Origin: Acropora yongei
Lineage: Eukaryota > Cnidaria > Anthozoa > Scleractinia > Acroporidae
Reading direction: 5' to 3'
Length of the DNA stretch: 12,500 nucleotides
Assembly (NCBI GenBank): GCA_014634225.1
Contig: BLFN01000204.1
Location: 321,542 to 334,041, forward strand
Position 1 is the first letter of the stretch; every line of letters starts with the position of its first letter. A program made the translations under genes and the position numbers. A model generated the notes under the pieces. The model was not told the origin of the DNA and searched no databases. It saw nothing but the letters and a program-made list of their open reading frames with translations. Below are positions 1-8,557 of this stretch, piece by piece.

Positions 1-1052
1 CAAAGGAAGTAAAGGTCTAGTTTTAAGTTCTTCTTCTTTCTTTTCTTTTTTTTCGTCGTCTTTATAATTGCCAGTAATTAGATGCCCGGTTACTTTGATA
101 GATTTCTCGTGACGTCTAGTAAGCGTAAATTCCTTATTTACAACACTTTTTTGTAGGGACTATGGCTTATCATTTTCCCTTAAAGTGTAGGGTAGGAGCA
201 ACACTTAATGACCTTCATTGCCAGTCTTCATTTTTGCCACAACAGGAGACAGTTAGTGACGGTTATTTAAAGGAACATGTATCAATGCCTCTCGATTCTT
301 TTTTTCAGTGTCATTCACTCTTTATGGCGTGAAATGAAAGGACACTATCGCACACACAGAAGGGTATAGTTTACTTGTACCACACGCAAATAAAAGCTCC
401 ATAAAACGATAAATAGAACTAAGTAAGGTACAATATTCCCAAGAAAATAACTGAAAACGGGGAGTTTTATGCGTTTGTGTCTACCTACGTTTAGGCATCG
501 TTAAATTGATACTGGGCGGAGACATCTGCATGTCATTCACTGACGTTCCTTCAAACTCTTACGAGGAGAGAGGAAATTAATCAAATTTTAATATTGCTTC
601 CTTATTCACCTGCTATTTTTTACCATCAATGCATGGAATGCCTGTGACAAACCACATCAATGCAGTTTATTTATTTATTTATTTTATTACTAAAAATAAC
701 TGAAATATCAGGCACAAACATCGACGATCGAGAACACTACCGTAAGACCTTATTATATACAGTCTTTCAATCACAATTTCAACGGATCATGAAAGTAGAA
801 GTACACGGACAATGTAAAACTAATAATATATAATATGCATGGAGACAAGCCCAGCTGGATAGAGATGACAGTAAGATTGCGGGAAATCCACAGTGAACGT
901 TCTTTGAGTCTTAAATAACCACAAAGAAAGCTTTGCAAAGGCTCTGTAATTCCGAAGCTCAAAGAAGTTAACACACTTACTCGTCGTTGGTGCTGAAGCA
1001 AGCGCTGGGTAACTAGGCCGCTATTACATAACATCTTCACTCGAAATATAGA
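1..1052. other. Spacer, no gene recognised
   Basis: AT-rich sequence with frequent stops in all frames. A minus-strand open stretch over 771-1181 has no recognisable domain and overlaps the dispersed repeat that starts near 1053, so I treat it as chance. A short (TTTA)n run lies at 666-689. The motif GTCATTCACT occurs twice (around 310 and 530), too short to interpret. Confidence 0.6.
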
Positions 1053-1281
1053 CTTTTTTATCATAGTGGCTTCGGATCGCGTTCTATTGGAGATTATAAG
1101 CGGGTTAGACTTTGTAACCTTTTTTTTTATGTAATGTTTTCTCGAATACAGAGGTTTTCCCTTTTGATCGAAAAATGACATTTGACATAATTTGATGTGA
1201 CTTGATTTGCGACTTTCCTTATCAGCTACTGTACTTAGTAACCCTCTGCCTCTGACTTAAATAAAGTTCTTATTATCATTA
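1053..1281 (+). repeat. Dispersed repeat, 3' end, copy 1
   Basis: The stretch from TCATAGTGG (1061) to TTATTATCATTA (1281) matches 7853-8065 along its length in the same orientation. Shared blocks include ACATTTGACATAATTT, GACTTGATTTGC and AATAAAGTTCTTATTATC. Both copies end in a polyadenylation signal (AATAAA at 1260-1265) followed by a short TTATTATCATTA tail, which is the usual look of a retroposed or transcript-derived 3' end. The middle, a T-rich tract, is poorly conserved. I cannot assign a family; it could be the 3' end of a non-LTR element or of a repeated host transcript. Confidence 0.65.
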
Positions 1282-1795
1282 CATGATAAGCATGTCGCCC
1301 AGTTATTTTACTTCTCTTTCTTTTTGGCGCTTGGTCCACTGTATTTTCGTGGGATTCTTTTTTTGCTTGTAATGGTTCCTTAATGAAAGAAGGAGAATCA
1401 ATGTACGTCACAGCACCCTGATCTGCCAATAATTTAGCTTTTAGCGATTGCGCATGCCTTTAATTCATGGCGAGAAAATAATTATTTTTTAATCTGTGCA
1501 AAATTTATTTATAGTTAAAAAACGATTGTACATAATTCCTTGTGCTTGAGCAATCTCAAACTTATCCTTACTACAGGGGAAAATTATGCACGAAAGAAAT
1601 ATTTGCATTTTTAAATTATTGAATTATTTAAATTATTCTTGTTCAAGAGTCAGAATCCTTGTACCCAAGAGTAAAGAATGTGTTTAACTTGAACTTGATA
1701 TCTGTTCAATTCGGTATCTCACAAGTCATTTCAGTCTTACCTGCGTTTTTATTCATAAAACCGTTTATTCATTCATTCATTCATTTAAATCGACC
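1282..1795. other. Spacer with ATTC microsatellite
   Basis: No gene recognised. A short minus-strand open stretch (1235-1429) is Lys/Arg-rich and matches nothing I know. An (ATTC)n run lies at 1767-1786, immediately downstream of the ancestral stop of the GPCR pseudogene. Confidence 0.55.
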
Positions 1796-2730
1796 TTACA
1801 GGTCGTTAGGAGGAAAAACCTGTGCTGGCTCCGGCTGGCGTCCACAACGCAAAAGGGAAAACAACGCTCATCTAAACTCTGATATTCTAAATGTGTAAAG
1901 AACTGGATTGACGAGCGAGTTGGCACTAAGTAATAATATAGAAAAGGAATTTAAAAGAAACCATGTTGAATTGGTTGGGTTTGGATAAGACAGAGAAGAA
2001 AGAATCCAGAAAATGATAAAGGGAAGCGTCAGAAGTAAAGATGTAACTGTCACAATAAACAGTGTCTTGGTCAGTTTCCTTTCTCTGCTGGTTGCACCAT
2101 GGTGGTATGGGTGATTTCCACGGATGAATTTTATAGCTATAGACGTATAAGAAAAGAGGATAACAAAAAGACAAAGCGAGTAAAATGACAAGTACGAGAT
2201 GTAAAAAAAAGGGGCTAAATTCAAAAACGGGATGCAGGTAGACATTAATGGAACTGATGGTTGAAGAGAGTCCAGCTGTTACCCAAACAGCCACAACTGC
2301 TGCTCCAAAGATTTTCTTTTTGACGAGACGATGTGCGAATGGACGAAAGGTTGCGTGTGTCCCCTCCCAAGGCTATAGCAGCAAGATTTGTTACCGATGC
2401 TAGTGGAAAAAAGCGAAACAAAGCTGTGATAACAAAGTTAGATGAACGGTTCAAATCGCTGGTCCAAAAGTTACAGTCGCAGCCCAAAAACCAATCGTCA
2501 AAGATCAAAAGCCCTCCAGTAAAGATACCAGCAACTGCCAGAGTAATCACCAGGTACATACCGCTCTTTCGAAGACTACGCTTTTTGAGATAAATGACGG
2601 CTGTTAGGACATTTAGCGTAATTATAGCAACAGCTTCGATACCATACACGGTTAACCAGGCAAAGCAGTCAGATAAAGAAATCAACTTGGGAGATAAGGT
2701 TGTGTTTTGTTTTTGTGAACAATTGGCCAT
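1796..2730 (-). pseudogene. Rhodopsin-type (class A) GPCR pseudogene, cnidarian expansion
   Basis: A seven-helix receptor read across three frames, about 311 codons, the normal size for single-exon anthozoan class A receptors. From ATG at 2730, frame one carries an extracellular N-terminus with two N-glycosylation sites (NCS, NTT), TM1 (about residues 28-48), TM2 and TM3, up to ALGGDT. There the family's (D/E)R-type motif is expected; instead the frame shifts inside the C-run at 2361-2368. Frame two (about 2360-2210) gives TM4 and the start of TM5. Frame three (about 2250-1868) gives the rest of TM5, the third intracellular loop with HPYHHGATSRERKLTKTLF, TM6 and TM7 with NPVLY (1909-1895). 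A TGA at 1870-1868 follows EFR, yet the frame continues as ALFSLLRCGRQPEPAQ to a TAA at 1798-1796. The ligand cannot be told. Both frameshifts lie at homopolymers, so assembly error could explain them but not the TGA. Confidence 0.88.
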
Positions 2731-3539
2731 CTACGAAAAGAAAGACGCAGCTGTCAGGACAAATTTTATGGAATTAACCACAGTGAAAAATATTACTGAA
2801 AAATAGTTTCGTTTATTGTAAAAAGTCTATATTTACCAAAAGGGAAACTCAATTCAAGTTAATCAAGAGCAGTACCGTCCAAGTGTAACACAAGAACACT
2901 TTGTATAACAGTGGTGCATCTACATCATTGAGGGGCGAAGCTGAAAAGGCATAAGAGAACTGCAGGAACAGGAGGGCTTATTTTGAAGTCTGGGTATGTG
3001 CTCCATACAAAAATGGTAATTCGCGTATTAGCCCTTGTCTGGCGGTTCTGTGTCGAATGAGAAATCTTCCGCTCCTTTCTAATGAGCCCGTTGCCTATTG
3101 TGGTAACTGCTTTAGTACCATTAGAGTTTTTCATATATTTTTGTTCTTATTTGTAGTTGTTTATTTGTAGTTCAAATGTTATTTTTAAATTTAACATCAG
3201 CTAATGAAAATGCTGGGTTTTCAACACTTATCATGAATCATCTTGCAATAAAACATATGGTTGACGTCCTATCGCGTACCTATGTTTCACTATAAAGGCG
3301 TTAACGGTGATATTCATACCGTAAAATTTGCACTATACGAGAAAAAATTAAAAAAATAAAAAAACGACAAAAACAACAGCAAAACAACAACAACAAAAAA
3401 AAAAACTAACAAAAAAACAAAAATATTGGTAAGTTTGTGACAGGGGGGCTTATGTTTGTCAAGGAGTGAAAAATTTAATATTTTGAACAGACATACCCTG
3501 CGTCTTAGCTAGAGTTGCACTCACAACACAAGTCTTTTT
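2731..3539. other. Spacer, A-rich low complexity at 3341-3425
   Basis: No gene recognised. The first ~100 bases would be the promoter side of the GPCR pseudogene, but no clear TATA or initiator can be named. A minus-strand open stretch at 2925-3134 matches nothing I know. From 3341 to about 3425 the plus strand is nearly pure A and C (AAC/AAAAC-like repeats), as often seen at old retroposon tails. Confidence 0.5.
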
Positions 3540-3935
3540 CAGACAAGCGCAATAACATCATTCTCAAAAACACACCAACAGGCTAAACTGCGAAAGATTA
3601 GGTAAATACGACGAAAGACTCTGCAACTGCTGACAAAGTGAGAACTGCCTAACTGATGACAGGAAAAGCTTGACAAAGAGCGTAAACGTAGTTTGTAAAG
3701 ATAACGTTTCATCAACGGACAATAACGCGGGACAAACATGCATAGCAGTAACTCCCAACGACTTTAACACAAGATACACAAATCATCTAAAATCCTTACG
3801 CAACGAAAAGTACAAACACGAAACAGAGTTATCCATGCACGTTTGGATGCTAAAAGAGGAAAACCGGCAATCTTCGATGAGATGGGCCATCGTCAATCAA
3901 ATACAAGCTAGCAGAAACGGAAAACGAAACTGCAG
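3540..3935 (+). pseudogene. Penelope-like element fragment, GIY-YIG endonuclease end (copy A)
   Basis: Frame 3670-3935 translates to the C-terminal endonuclease of a Penelope-like retroelement: TKSVNVVC, then TDNNAGQTCIAVT, NDFNTRYTNHLKS, ETELSMHVWMLKEENRQ and WAIVNQIQASRNGKRNC. Upstream in the same frame (3622-3660) is the Cys-rich linker CNC-stop-QSENC, with TGA at 3631-3633. The family core normally reads T-Y-(I/V)-G; here it reads T-C-I-A, so a key Tyr and Gly are lost, while the conserved Arg (NTRY) and Glu (TELS) remain. Before about 3600 the linker is frame-shifted (NNIILKNTPT is readable in another frame). The homology stops at about 3935, just before a palindrome; the expected C-terminal Cys block is missing. 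No reverse-transcriptase motif is present. The piece is dead and 5'- and 3'-truncated. Confidence 0.8.
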
Positions 3936-3940
3936 TCATG

Positions 3941-4003
3941 AAAGGGCTACGGGTCAATAGCCCATGAGGCGAAGCCGAATGGGATATTGATCCGTGGCCC
4001 TTT
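3941..4003. repeat. 63-bp imperfect palindrome
   Basis: Left arm 3941-3970 and right arm 3974-4003 are reverse complements at 25 of 30 positions, with a 3-base centre (GAA). The left arm also holds a smaller nested inverted repeat (GGGCTA...TAGCCC). It is GC-rich against an AT-rich background. It begins a few bases after the PLE homology ends and lies 24 bases before the inverted-repeat element at 4028, so it may belong to either or be a fold-back element of its own. Confidence 0.75.
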
Positions 4004-4025
4004 CGGGCGAAGGGTCTATTTGTTT

Positions 4026-4242
4026 TAGTATCACCCAACTAGTCGGACAGAAAAAAAGAAAAAAAAAAAAAAAAACAACAATAAATTCAGCAAAAAGAAA
4101 TATTTATTTGGGAATAAAACGAAATAAATAGGTTTATAAAACTGGCGAACTTCGCTACTCTATGACTATTGCTAATAGACCTATAGTAGTGTAGCCAACC
4201 AAAATGCAGGATTCGTATTAGTCCGCTAGTTGGGTGATACTA
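4026..4242. mobile_element. Candidate MITE with TA target duplication
   Basis: Terminal inverted repeats at 4028-4048 (starting GTATCACCCAACTAG) and 4221-4240 (ending CTAGTTGGGTGATAC) match apart from one missing base. Both ends are flanked by TA (4026-4027 and 4241-4242), as expected of Tc1/mariner-type or other TA-targeting transposases. The 213-bp inside has no coding capacity and contains a long A-run (4050-4075). This fits a non-autonomous DNA element. The TA rule is weak evidence in AT-rich DNA, so the superfamily is unproved. Confidence 0.6.
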
Positions 4243-4321
4243 ATGAATGATATCAGGTTGCCAATGACATATTCTCAGTAATAAGCTCTCAAAGACAGCT
4301 AAGAGATTCTTAGCGGAAGTG
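4243..4321 (+). repeat. ~75-bp direct repeat, copy 1
   Basis: Matches 5033-5111, exactly 790 bases downstream at the right-hand end. The strongest block is ATTCTTAGCGGAAGTG at the 3' side, with CCAATGA and TCAGTAAT at the 5' side. It starts directly after the right end of the inverted-repeat element. Family unknown. Confidence 0.6.
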
Positions 4322-5032
4322 CATGTAGTTGCAGAATTGAAAGGTTCTTTCAGTGATTTTCAAAGCAACCTAAGGAAGTGTGTTAAGGCATTCCTAAGAG
4401 GGCCAAAAGAAGACCTTAATTAAGGCTTGAAAACTCAATATCCAAAGAAATCAAGATTAGTTTACATAAACATCGATTTCGATTGCAAGACCTTGTAGTT
4501 TCATTTATGGGATGTCTAAAAAATACGACTAACACCACTGAGAAATTGTGGACACCACAAAATGAACCTCACTCAAGTACCTCATGAAATTTATATATGA
4601 AAACATAGTAACACTAACCTTAATTTTCGTTAACACAAAATTTCTAGCGAGAAATAATTTTGTTCAGTTTAACAGAAACAGGAATAACAAACAAAAGAGC
4701 TTCATGTAAATGGCATTTTTTCCAGGTTATGATGGGAACAACAAAGCAAAAAACACAAAAACGAAGCAAAACAAAAAACGAAACAAAGGAAAGCAAAACA
4801 ACAACAAAAAAAAAAAAAAACTACGCTGAATTGTCGTGCTTTACCAGGACTCGCATCGAGAAACAGTTTGCCTAAATCTGATCAAGCTTGAAATTAACAG
4901 AACAACCTCAAGACGGCGCTCTCTTTTGTGTCAATTATGTTTCATACGACGAATAGACAGTTATAGTTCGTTTTAGAGCTCAGGTGGTTTAGGTTTGGAA
5001 ATTTTTTCAATTGGTTGCTTAACAATCTGTAA
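4322..5032. other. Spacer between two direct repeats, A-rich at 4735-4821
   Basis: No gene recognised. The plus-strand open stretch at 4660-4875 owes its length to an A-rich tract (AAAC/AAAAC words) that encodes mostly Lys and Thr; it is low complexity and not a gene. I tested reading frames against the element families found elsewhere in the window and saw no match. Confidence 0.5.
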
Positions 5033-5111
5033 TAATTGAATAATAAGTGACCAATGAGATGTTTTCAGTAATTAACTCACAAAGAAAGCTGAAAAATTCT
5101 TAGCGGAAGTG
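5033..5111 (+). repeat. ~75-bp direct repeat, copy 2
   Basis: Second copy of the repeat at 4243-4321, sharing ATTCTTAGCGGAAGTG and the order of smaller matching blocks before it. Downstream sequences diverge at once (GTCCATTACA against GCATGTAGTT). The two copies bracket about 710 bases and may be the ends of one larger, unrecognised element. Confidence 0.6.
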
Positions 5112-5179
5112 TCCATTACATTTTGCGAACATTTAAATTACAAAGAGCATCTGATCTAGCTTTCCCTGTTGACTAAAGT

Positions 5180-5825
5180 GCCGGCGAATCGTTGAAAATT
5201 AATAGGAGAAAACAATAAAGTGTAATTGTCGACATTATTTATCGACAGCGCGACTAAAACCGTTTAATGAATCTCTGCCTGATTTAGACCCAGGGGTACT
5301 GGGAAAAATTGCCAAAGAAAATAATCTTGAATTTTTCAATAGTGACTGGAAGTTAAATCTTATAAATCACCATTGTCATAAAGCAATAAAACAAATTTCT
5401 TGGATTTGTTGTACTCTAGGATGTCTTTCCCACTAGAATTACGGCGAACAAAGCTTCATTGATAGATTTCCAAGAGATATTAAGATATTAAGTGATCTTT
5501 TTTTTAATGATATATCTGATTATTTGCCGATTTCATTTATTTTTTTATAATAGTAGTACTGCTAACAAGGACAAATACTTAATCTTTCGTGAAAAAAATG
5601 CATATAATCTAAGTGCATTAAAAGATGACTTACGTAACATAAACTGAAATACCTAGTTTAGATGATCCATTTTGAGCTTATAAAATCTTTGTTAAAAAGT
5701 ATGTTGCAACTTATGGTTAGTGTTTTCCACTTAAAAGAAAAAAAAAGCAAAACGGTGATGTGTTAAATAGGAATTTAGCCATCCTTTTTTAAAAGTCGCT
5801 ATACCTTAAAGAGCAATTTTGTTAA
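5180..5825 (+). pseudogene. LINE fragment: endonuclease domain and following linker
   Basis: A decayed non-LTR retrotransposon visible only when frames are joined by eye. In order: GESLKINRR, SVIVDIIYRQRD (the family's IYRPP-like block), then KPFNESL and LGKIAKENNLEFF, NSDWKLNLINHHCHKA (the GDxN-like block followed by the NHHCHKAT motif), a TAG at 5434-5436, ILSDLFFNDISDYLPI (5467-5530; the catalytic SDH block now reads SDY), KYLIFREKNAYNLSALKDD, NIN followed by TGA where Trp is expected, DDPF, FVKKYVATY, and finally a stretch like LKEKKKQ...LNRNLAI...KSLYLKEQF. This is the apurinic-type endonuclease and inter-domain part of a CR1/L2-like LINE. No RT domain follows; homology stops at about 5825, where a minus-strand element begins. 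At least two stops and two or more frameshifts make it inactive. Confidence 0.72.
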
Positions 5826-6345
5826 TCTTTGAGAGGGAGTTTATACGGAAGTGAGATATCCACAAGGCCCATTCTTCGTTATCTAAGGCTGCTAATGATT
5901 CGGGCATAACCACATACCTATTTTGCGACACTGAAGTCACGATCAATGCACCTGAGCCTGAAGGGGTGGCACTATTACTTTCCTTAACCATAATTTGGAC
6001 TTTAAAAAGGAGAAACCACAACCACGAGGATAAATGATAAACCACTAGTTTAACCAGCAAATAAATATCTCGCAGACTCAATCGCGACAACTGGTTCCCC
6101 AACAACTAACCAACAAAGACTACTTACACCTAACTCCAAGGATTGCCGAACTCGCTGATCCTTGAGACTTCGTTTTCAAACTTCGGGTTCCGCGAAGAGG
6201 GTCGATTAGCGTCGAACTGTTTTGATGCTTGAATGGGCGAATGCTGTGTTTATTGCGAGCTCACACACGGAGTGAAGGACACTCAACTGCTTTACAATCA
6301 AGTGAAACAGCTTTATTGCTTATAAATCAAGGTTCTTATCTACTT
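5806..6345 (-). mobile_element. Candidate LTR retrotransposon 5' end (leader and gag start)
   Basis: An open frame on the minus strand (6105-5806, 99 codons) is not LINE-derived. Its likely start is the internal ATG at 5991, giving a protein with a Ser/Thr/Gly-rich head and then NRYVVMPESLAALDNEEWAL, which I associate with the gag N-terminus of Ty3/Gypsy-like elements; recognition is by eye. The end (RINSLSKINKIAL) seems non-homologous. Upstream on the same strand are a TATA-like TTTATAAG (6326-6319) and two AATAAA signals (6317-6312 and 6254-6249) followed by GT-rich sequence, as in an LTR. I could not define LTR borders or a primer-binding site. It is truncated: no protease, RT or integrase is present. 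Confidence 0.35.
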
Positions 6346-6930
6346 AACGGTAAGTAATTTAGACATGATACAAAATACAGAGCACAGTAAAAGTTCCCTT
6401 TGGCATAAACATAACTACTACATGACCGCATTTTCGCAGATATAGGAGTACACTTTACGTAAATCCTGCGGAACTAGAAGCTATTCATAGCAAACTCCCA
6501 TACAGATATCGTTGTCCGAAGGAATTAGTGTTCCTACATGTTCTAAGACGGAAATTCGAACAAGTGTTTTAACATTCCACAGGCATGCACAACTCCCCTG
6601 GGCATGGGCTGGCTTCCTTTGCCTTTGTCATAATAGCAGCTTGGATTTTTTCAAGTTTACATTACTCGCCTCAGTCAGGTGGTCCAGGTTGCATATCTCA
6701 ATGTACGAATTGGACTATGCAATGTAATATTATTTGTGAGTCTGGTGGCACTTTAAGAACAACAGAGTTTAAAAGGAGTTAGTATCAGTTCAAACTTCCC
6801 CTCACTCCCATGACCCATAGTTACTACTAATGTAAAAGATGTGAGTGCTCTTAGGGAATCTATTAAACCCTGTAGGTGTTACCTCTCTCTTTCGCTTTTG
6901 CTTCCTGGAAGTTTTCTTATGCACTTCGTA
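6346..6930. other. Spacer with one short Cys-containing open frame
   Basis: No gene recognised. A 65-codon plus-strand frame at 6585-6782 follows an acceptor-like TTTTAACATTCCACAG and has a hydrophobic stretch then four cysteines (C-x3-C-x6-C-x3-C). This is too little to call a gene. The upper end may include the remaining upstream part of the candidate LTR element. Confidence 0.45.
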
Positions 6931-7137
6931 TTTAGTTTAGTTTAGTTTATTAACTTTACAACTTTTTACTCCAACTGATGCAAAGTTGAGGGCGTGATCA
7001 ACGGGACACGAACTCCCATATAAAGACCAGCCTCGAACTATTTTCCAAAAGTTTTGGCCTTTTCCAAACGTTGGTTGAAGGTATCTTTTAAAGGCTTCTG
7101 ACGGCAAAAAACAACACGGAAGAGATTTGCGCAACAA
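6931..7137 (-). repeat. Retroelement-like 3' end with TAAAC tandem tail
   Basis: Read on the minus strand this ends GTAAAGTTAATAAAC followed by TAAAC units (6952-6931), a polyadenylation signal merging into a short tandem tail. Such tails are typical of non-LTR elements that end in microsatellites instead of poly-A. The 66-codon frame inside (7137-6937: SLYGSSCPVDHALNFASVGV and so on) reaches the tail without a stop and may be the last part of an element ORF or chance. Family not identified. Confidence 0.4.
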
Positions 7138-7852
7138 TATGCTTTGCTATGGGACAAGGAAATAATTGAATTCTTATCGTCAAGTATATCTATATATTAT
7201 CCCATTTAATTCAAAAATGCGATTATGAGCTCAAAAATTCTGTCACATAATAGTTGATTAGGGAAAAACATGAATGAGCTACCACACAACAGAACGCGTA
7301 GCCCGAAAACACTGACCCCCCGGGGTCCGCGGACTGTTGTGGTTTTGAATCAGGATATTGTTGCATTTAGAAGACTCAGTGCAGGGAACTGAACAAGCTT
7401 TTTTACTTTCAGCGAGCCCGAAACTTCAAGGATGGGGTGAATAGGTCTACAGATCGGCGGATTTGGTAAATATTTTAGCCCGGATTGCGCATTCAAAGCG
7501 AATTTTTAATGCATCTGCGGATCCTATGATCACAACGGATCGCGGTTTTATCCAGCTTTTGAACCCGACAAATTTTTTTTGGTTGTTAGGAGCTTCGGAT
7601 CCGTAATTTTAACGTTCCACCGAAAATTTCACTTTCTCTCTTACTTATGCCATTGCCACGCAGTGGAGAAAATGACTACAACTAGTAACGCACTTAAGCG
7701 TGACGGGTCCGTGATAGCGGAATCGGATTGAGTTGATTTTTTTTCAACATAGTCGTTTGATTTTTAAACGTTAAATAGGCTATCGTTTCATTTTATTTGA
7801 ACAACACTACCTCGAAGAAACGTTTCGCAGTGGTGACAACTTTACTACTTCA
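7138..7852. other. Spacer, GC-rich palindromes and CGGAT-like words
   Basis: No gene recognised. An inverted repeat of about 12 bases (7279-7291 with 7333-7344, ACCACACAACAG against CTGTTGTGG) encloses two smaller palindromes, GACCCCCCGGGGTC and GTCCGCGGAC. From 7440 to 7870 words such as GCGGATC, CGGATCG and CGGATTG recur irregularly, which may be a degenerate repeat. Confidence 0.45.
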
Positions 7853-8065
7853 TCATAGTGGGATTGCGTTCGATTGGGGACAGTACTCGGATTGCACTTT
7901 TCTCCTCTACTGTTGTTTTTTTTTTTTTTTTTCCAAAAATACAAGTTTTCCCTTCTTATCGAAAAGTTACATTTGACATAATTTTAGTTGACTTGATTTG
8001 CCGTTTTCCATATCGGCTACTTTACTGAGTAACCTTCGGACAAAATAAAGTTCTTATTATCATTA
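7853..8065 (+). repeat. Dispersed repeat, 3' end, copy 2
   Basis: Directly oriented second copy of the repeat at 1053-1281, from TCATAGTGG to TTATTATCATTA, with AATAAA at 8044-8049. The two copies differ by many substitutions and small indels, including loss of about five bases in the CTCTGCCTCTGAC stretch before the polyadenylation signal, so both insertions are old. Homology upstream of 7845 is not convincing. Confidence 0.65.
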
Positions 8066-8517
8066 TAAGAGCTCGAACAATAAACTCATAGCCAGATAAT
8101 CTCATTCTGTCTTGCTCTGCAAAAGGTGCACGTGTATGTGAACTTGAGTTACAAGAGCAATTTATTTTTTATATCTTTTTCCCAACAAACAGATCCAAGC
8201 ATTATAGTTTCCTGGCTAGTTTTGTTCTTTCTTATATTCTGCTGTTGTTGTTGTTTTTATTTTTTCGTTTGCTTGTTTTTTTAATGTGTGTGTGTGTGTG
8301 GGGGGGGGTGCTTATTGATTTTCGTTATTTTTGACCTTCCTTCTTGGCATTCACACTTGAGTGTGAGGCTCGTGGTCATAAGCACTTCTTATGTAGGAGG
8401 CAATGACCGCAGGTCATTTCATTAGACGGTTCTTAACTTTTAGCCCACAAAATGTGCATTTGTTGTCGAAAAGAACGCACTCAAAAGTTTAACCTGTTTA
8501 TGAGTTTATGTCGGTGA
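8066..8517. other. Spacer with GT microsatellite and small hairpins
   Basis: No gene recognised. A (TG)n run at 8285-8300 passes into a G-run ending near 8308. Between 8350 and 8420 three small hairpin-formers follow each other: CACACTTGAGTGTG, CATAAGCACTTCTTATG and AATGACCGCAGGTCATT. They do not fit a tRNA or a known small RNA by eye. Confidence 0.45.
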
Positions 8518-8557
8518 AACCAAAAGAGAAAGAAATTTGTTTCTTTCTCTTTTGGTT
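8518..8557. repeat. Perfect 18-bp hairpin
   Basis: Arms 8518-8535 (AACCAAAAGAGAAAGAAA) and 8540-8557 are exact reverse complements with a 4-base loop TTTG. The right arm is part of a GPCR-family remnant on the minus strand. Confidence 0.9.

Noticed and set aside
771..1181. 136-codon minus-strand open frame
   Set aside because: No domain, odd composition, and it runs through the dispersed repeat whose conserved direction is the opposite strand.
2333..2806. Plus-strand open frames opposite the GPCR
   Set aside because: They are antisense shadows of the receptor coding sequence.
4660..4875. 71-codon plus-strand frame rich in Lys and Thr
   Set aside because: Length comes from an A-rich low-complexity tract.
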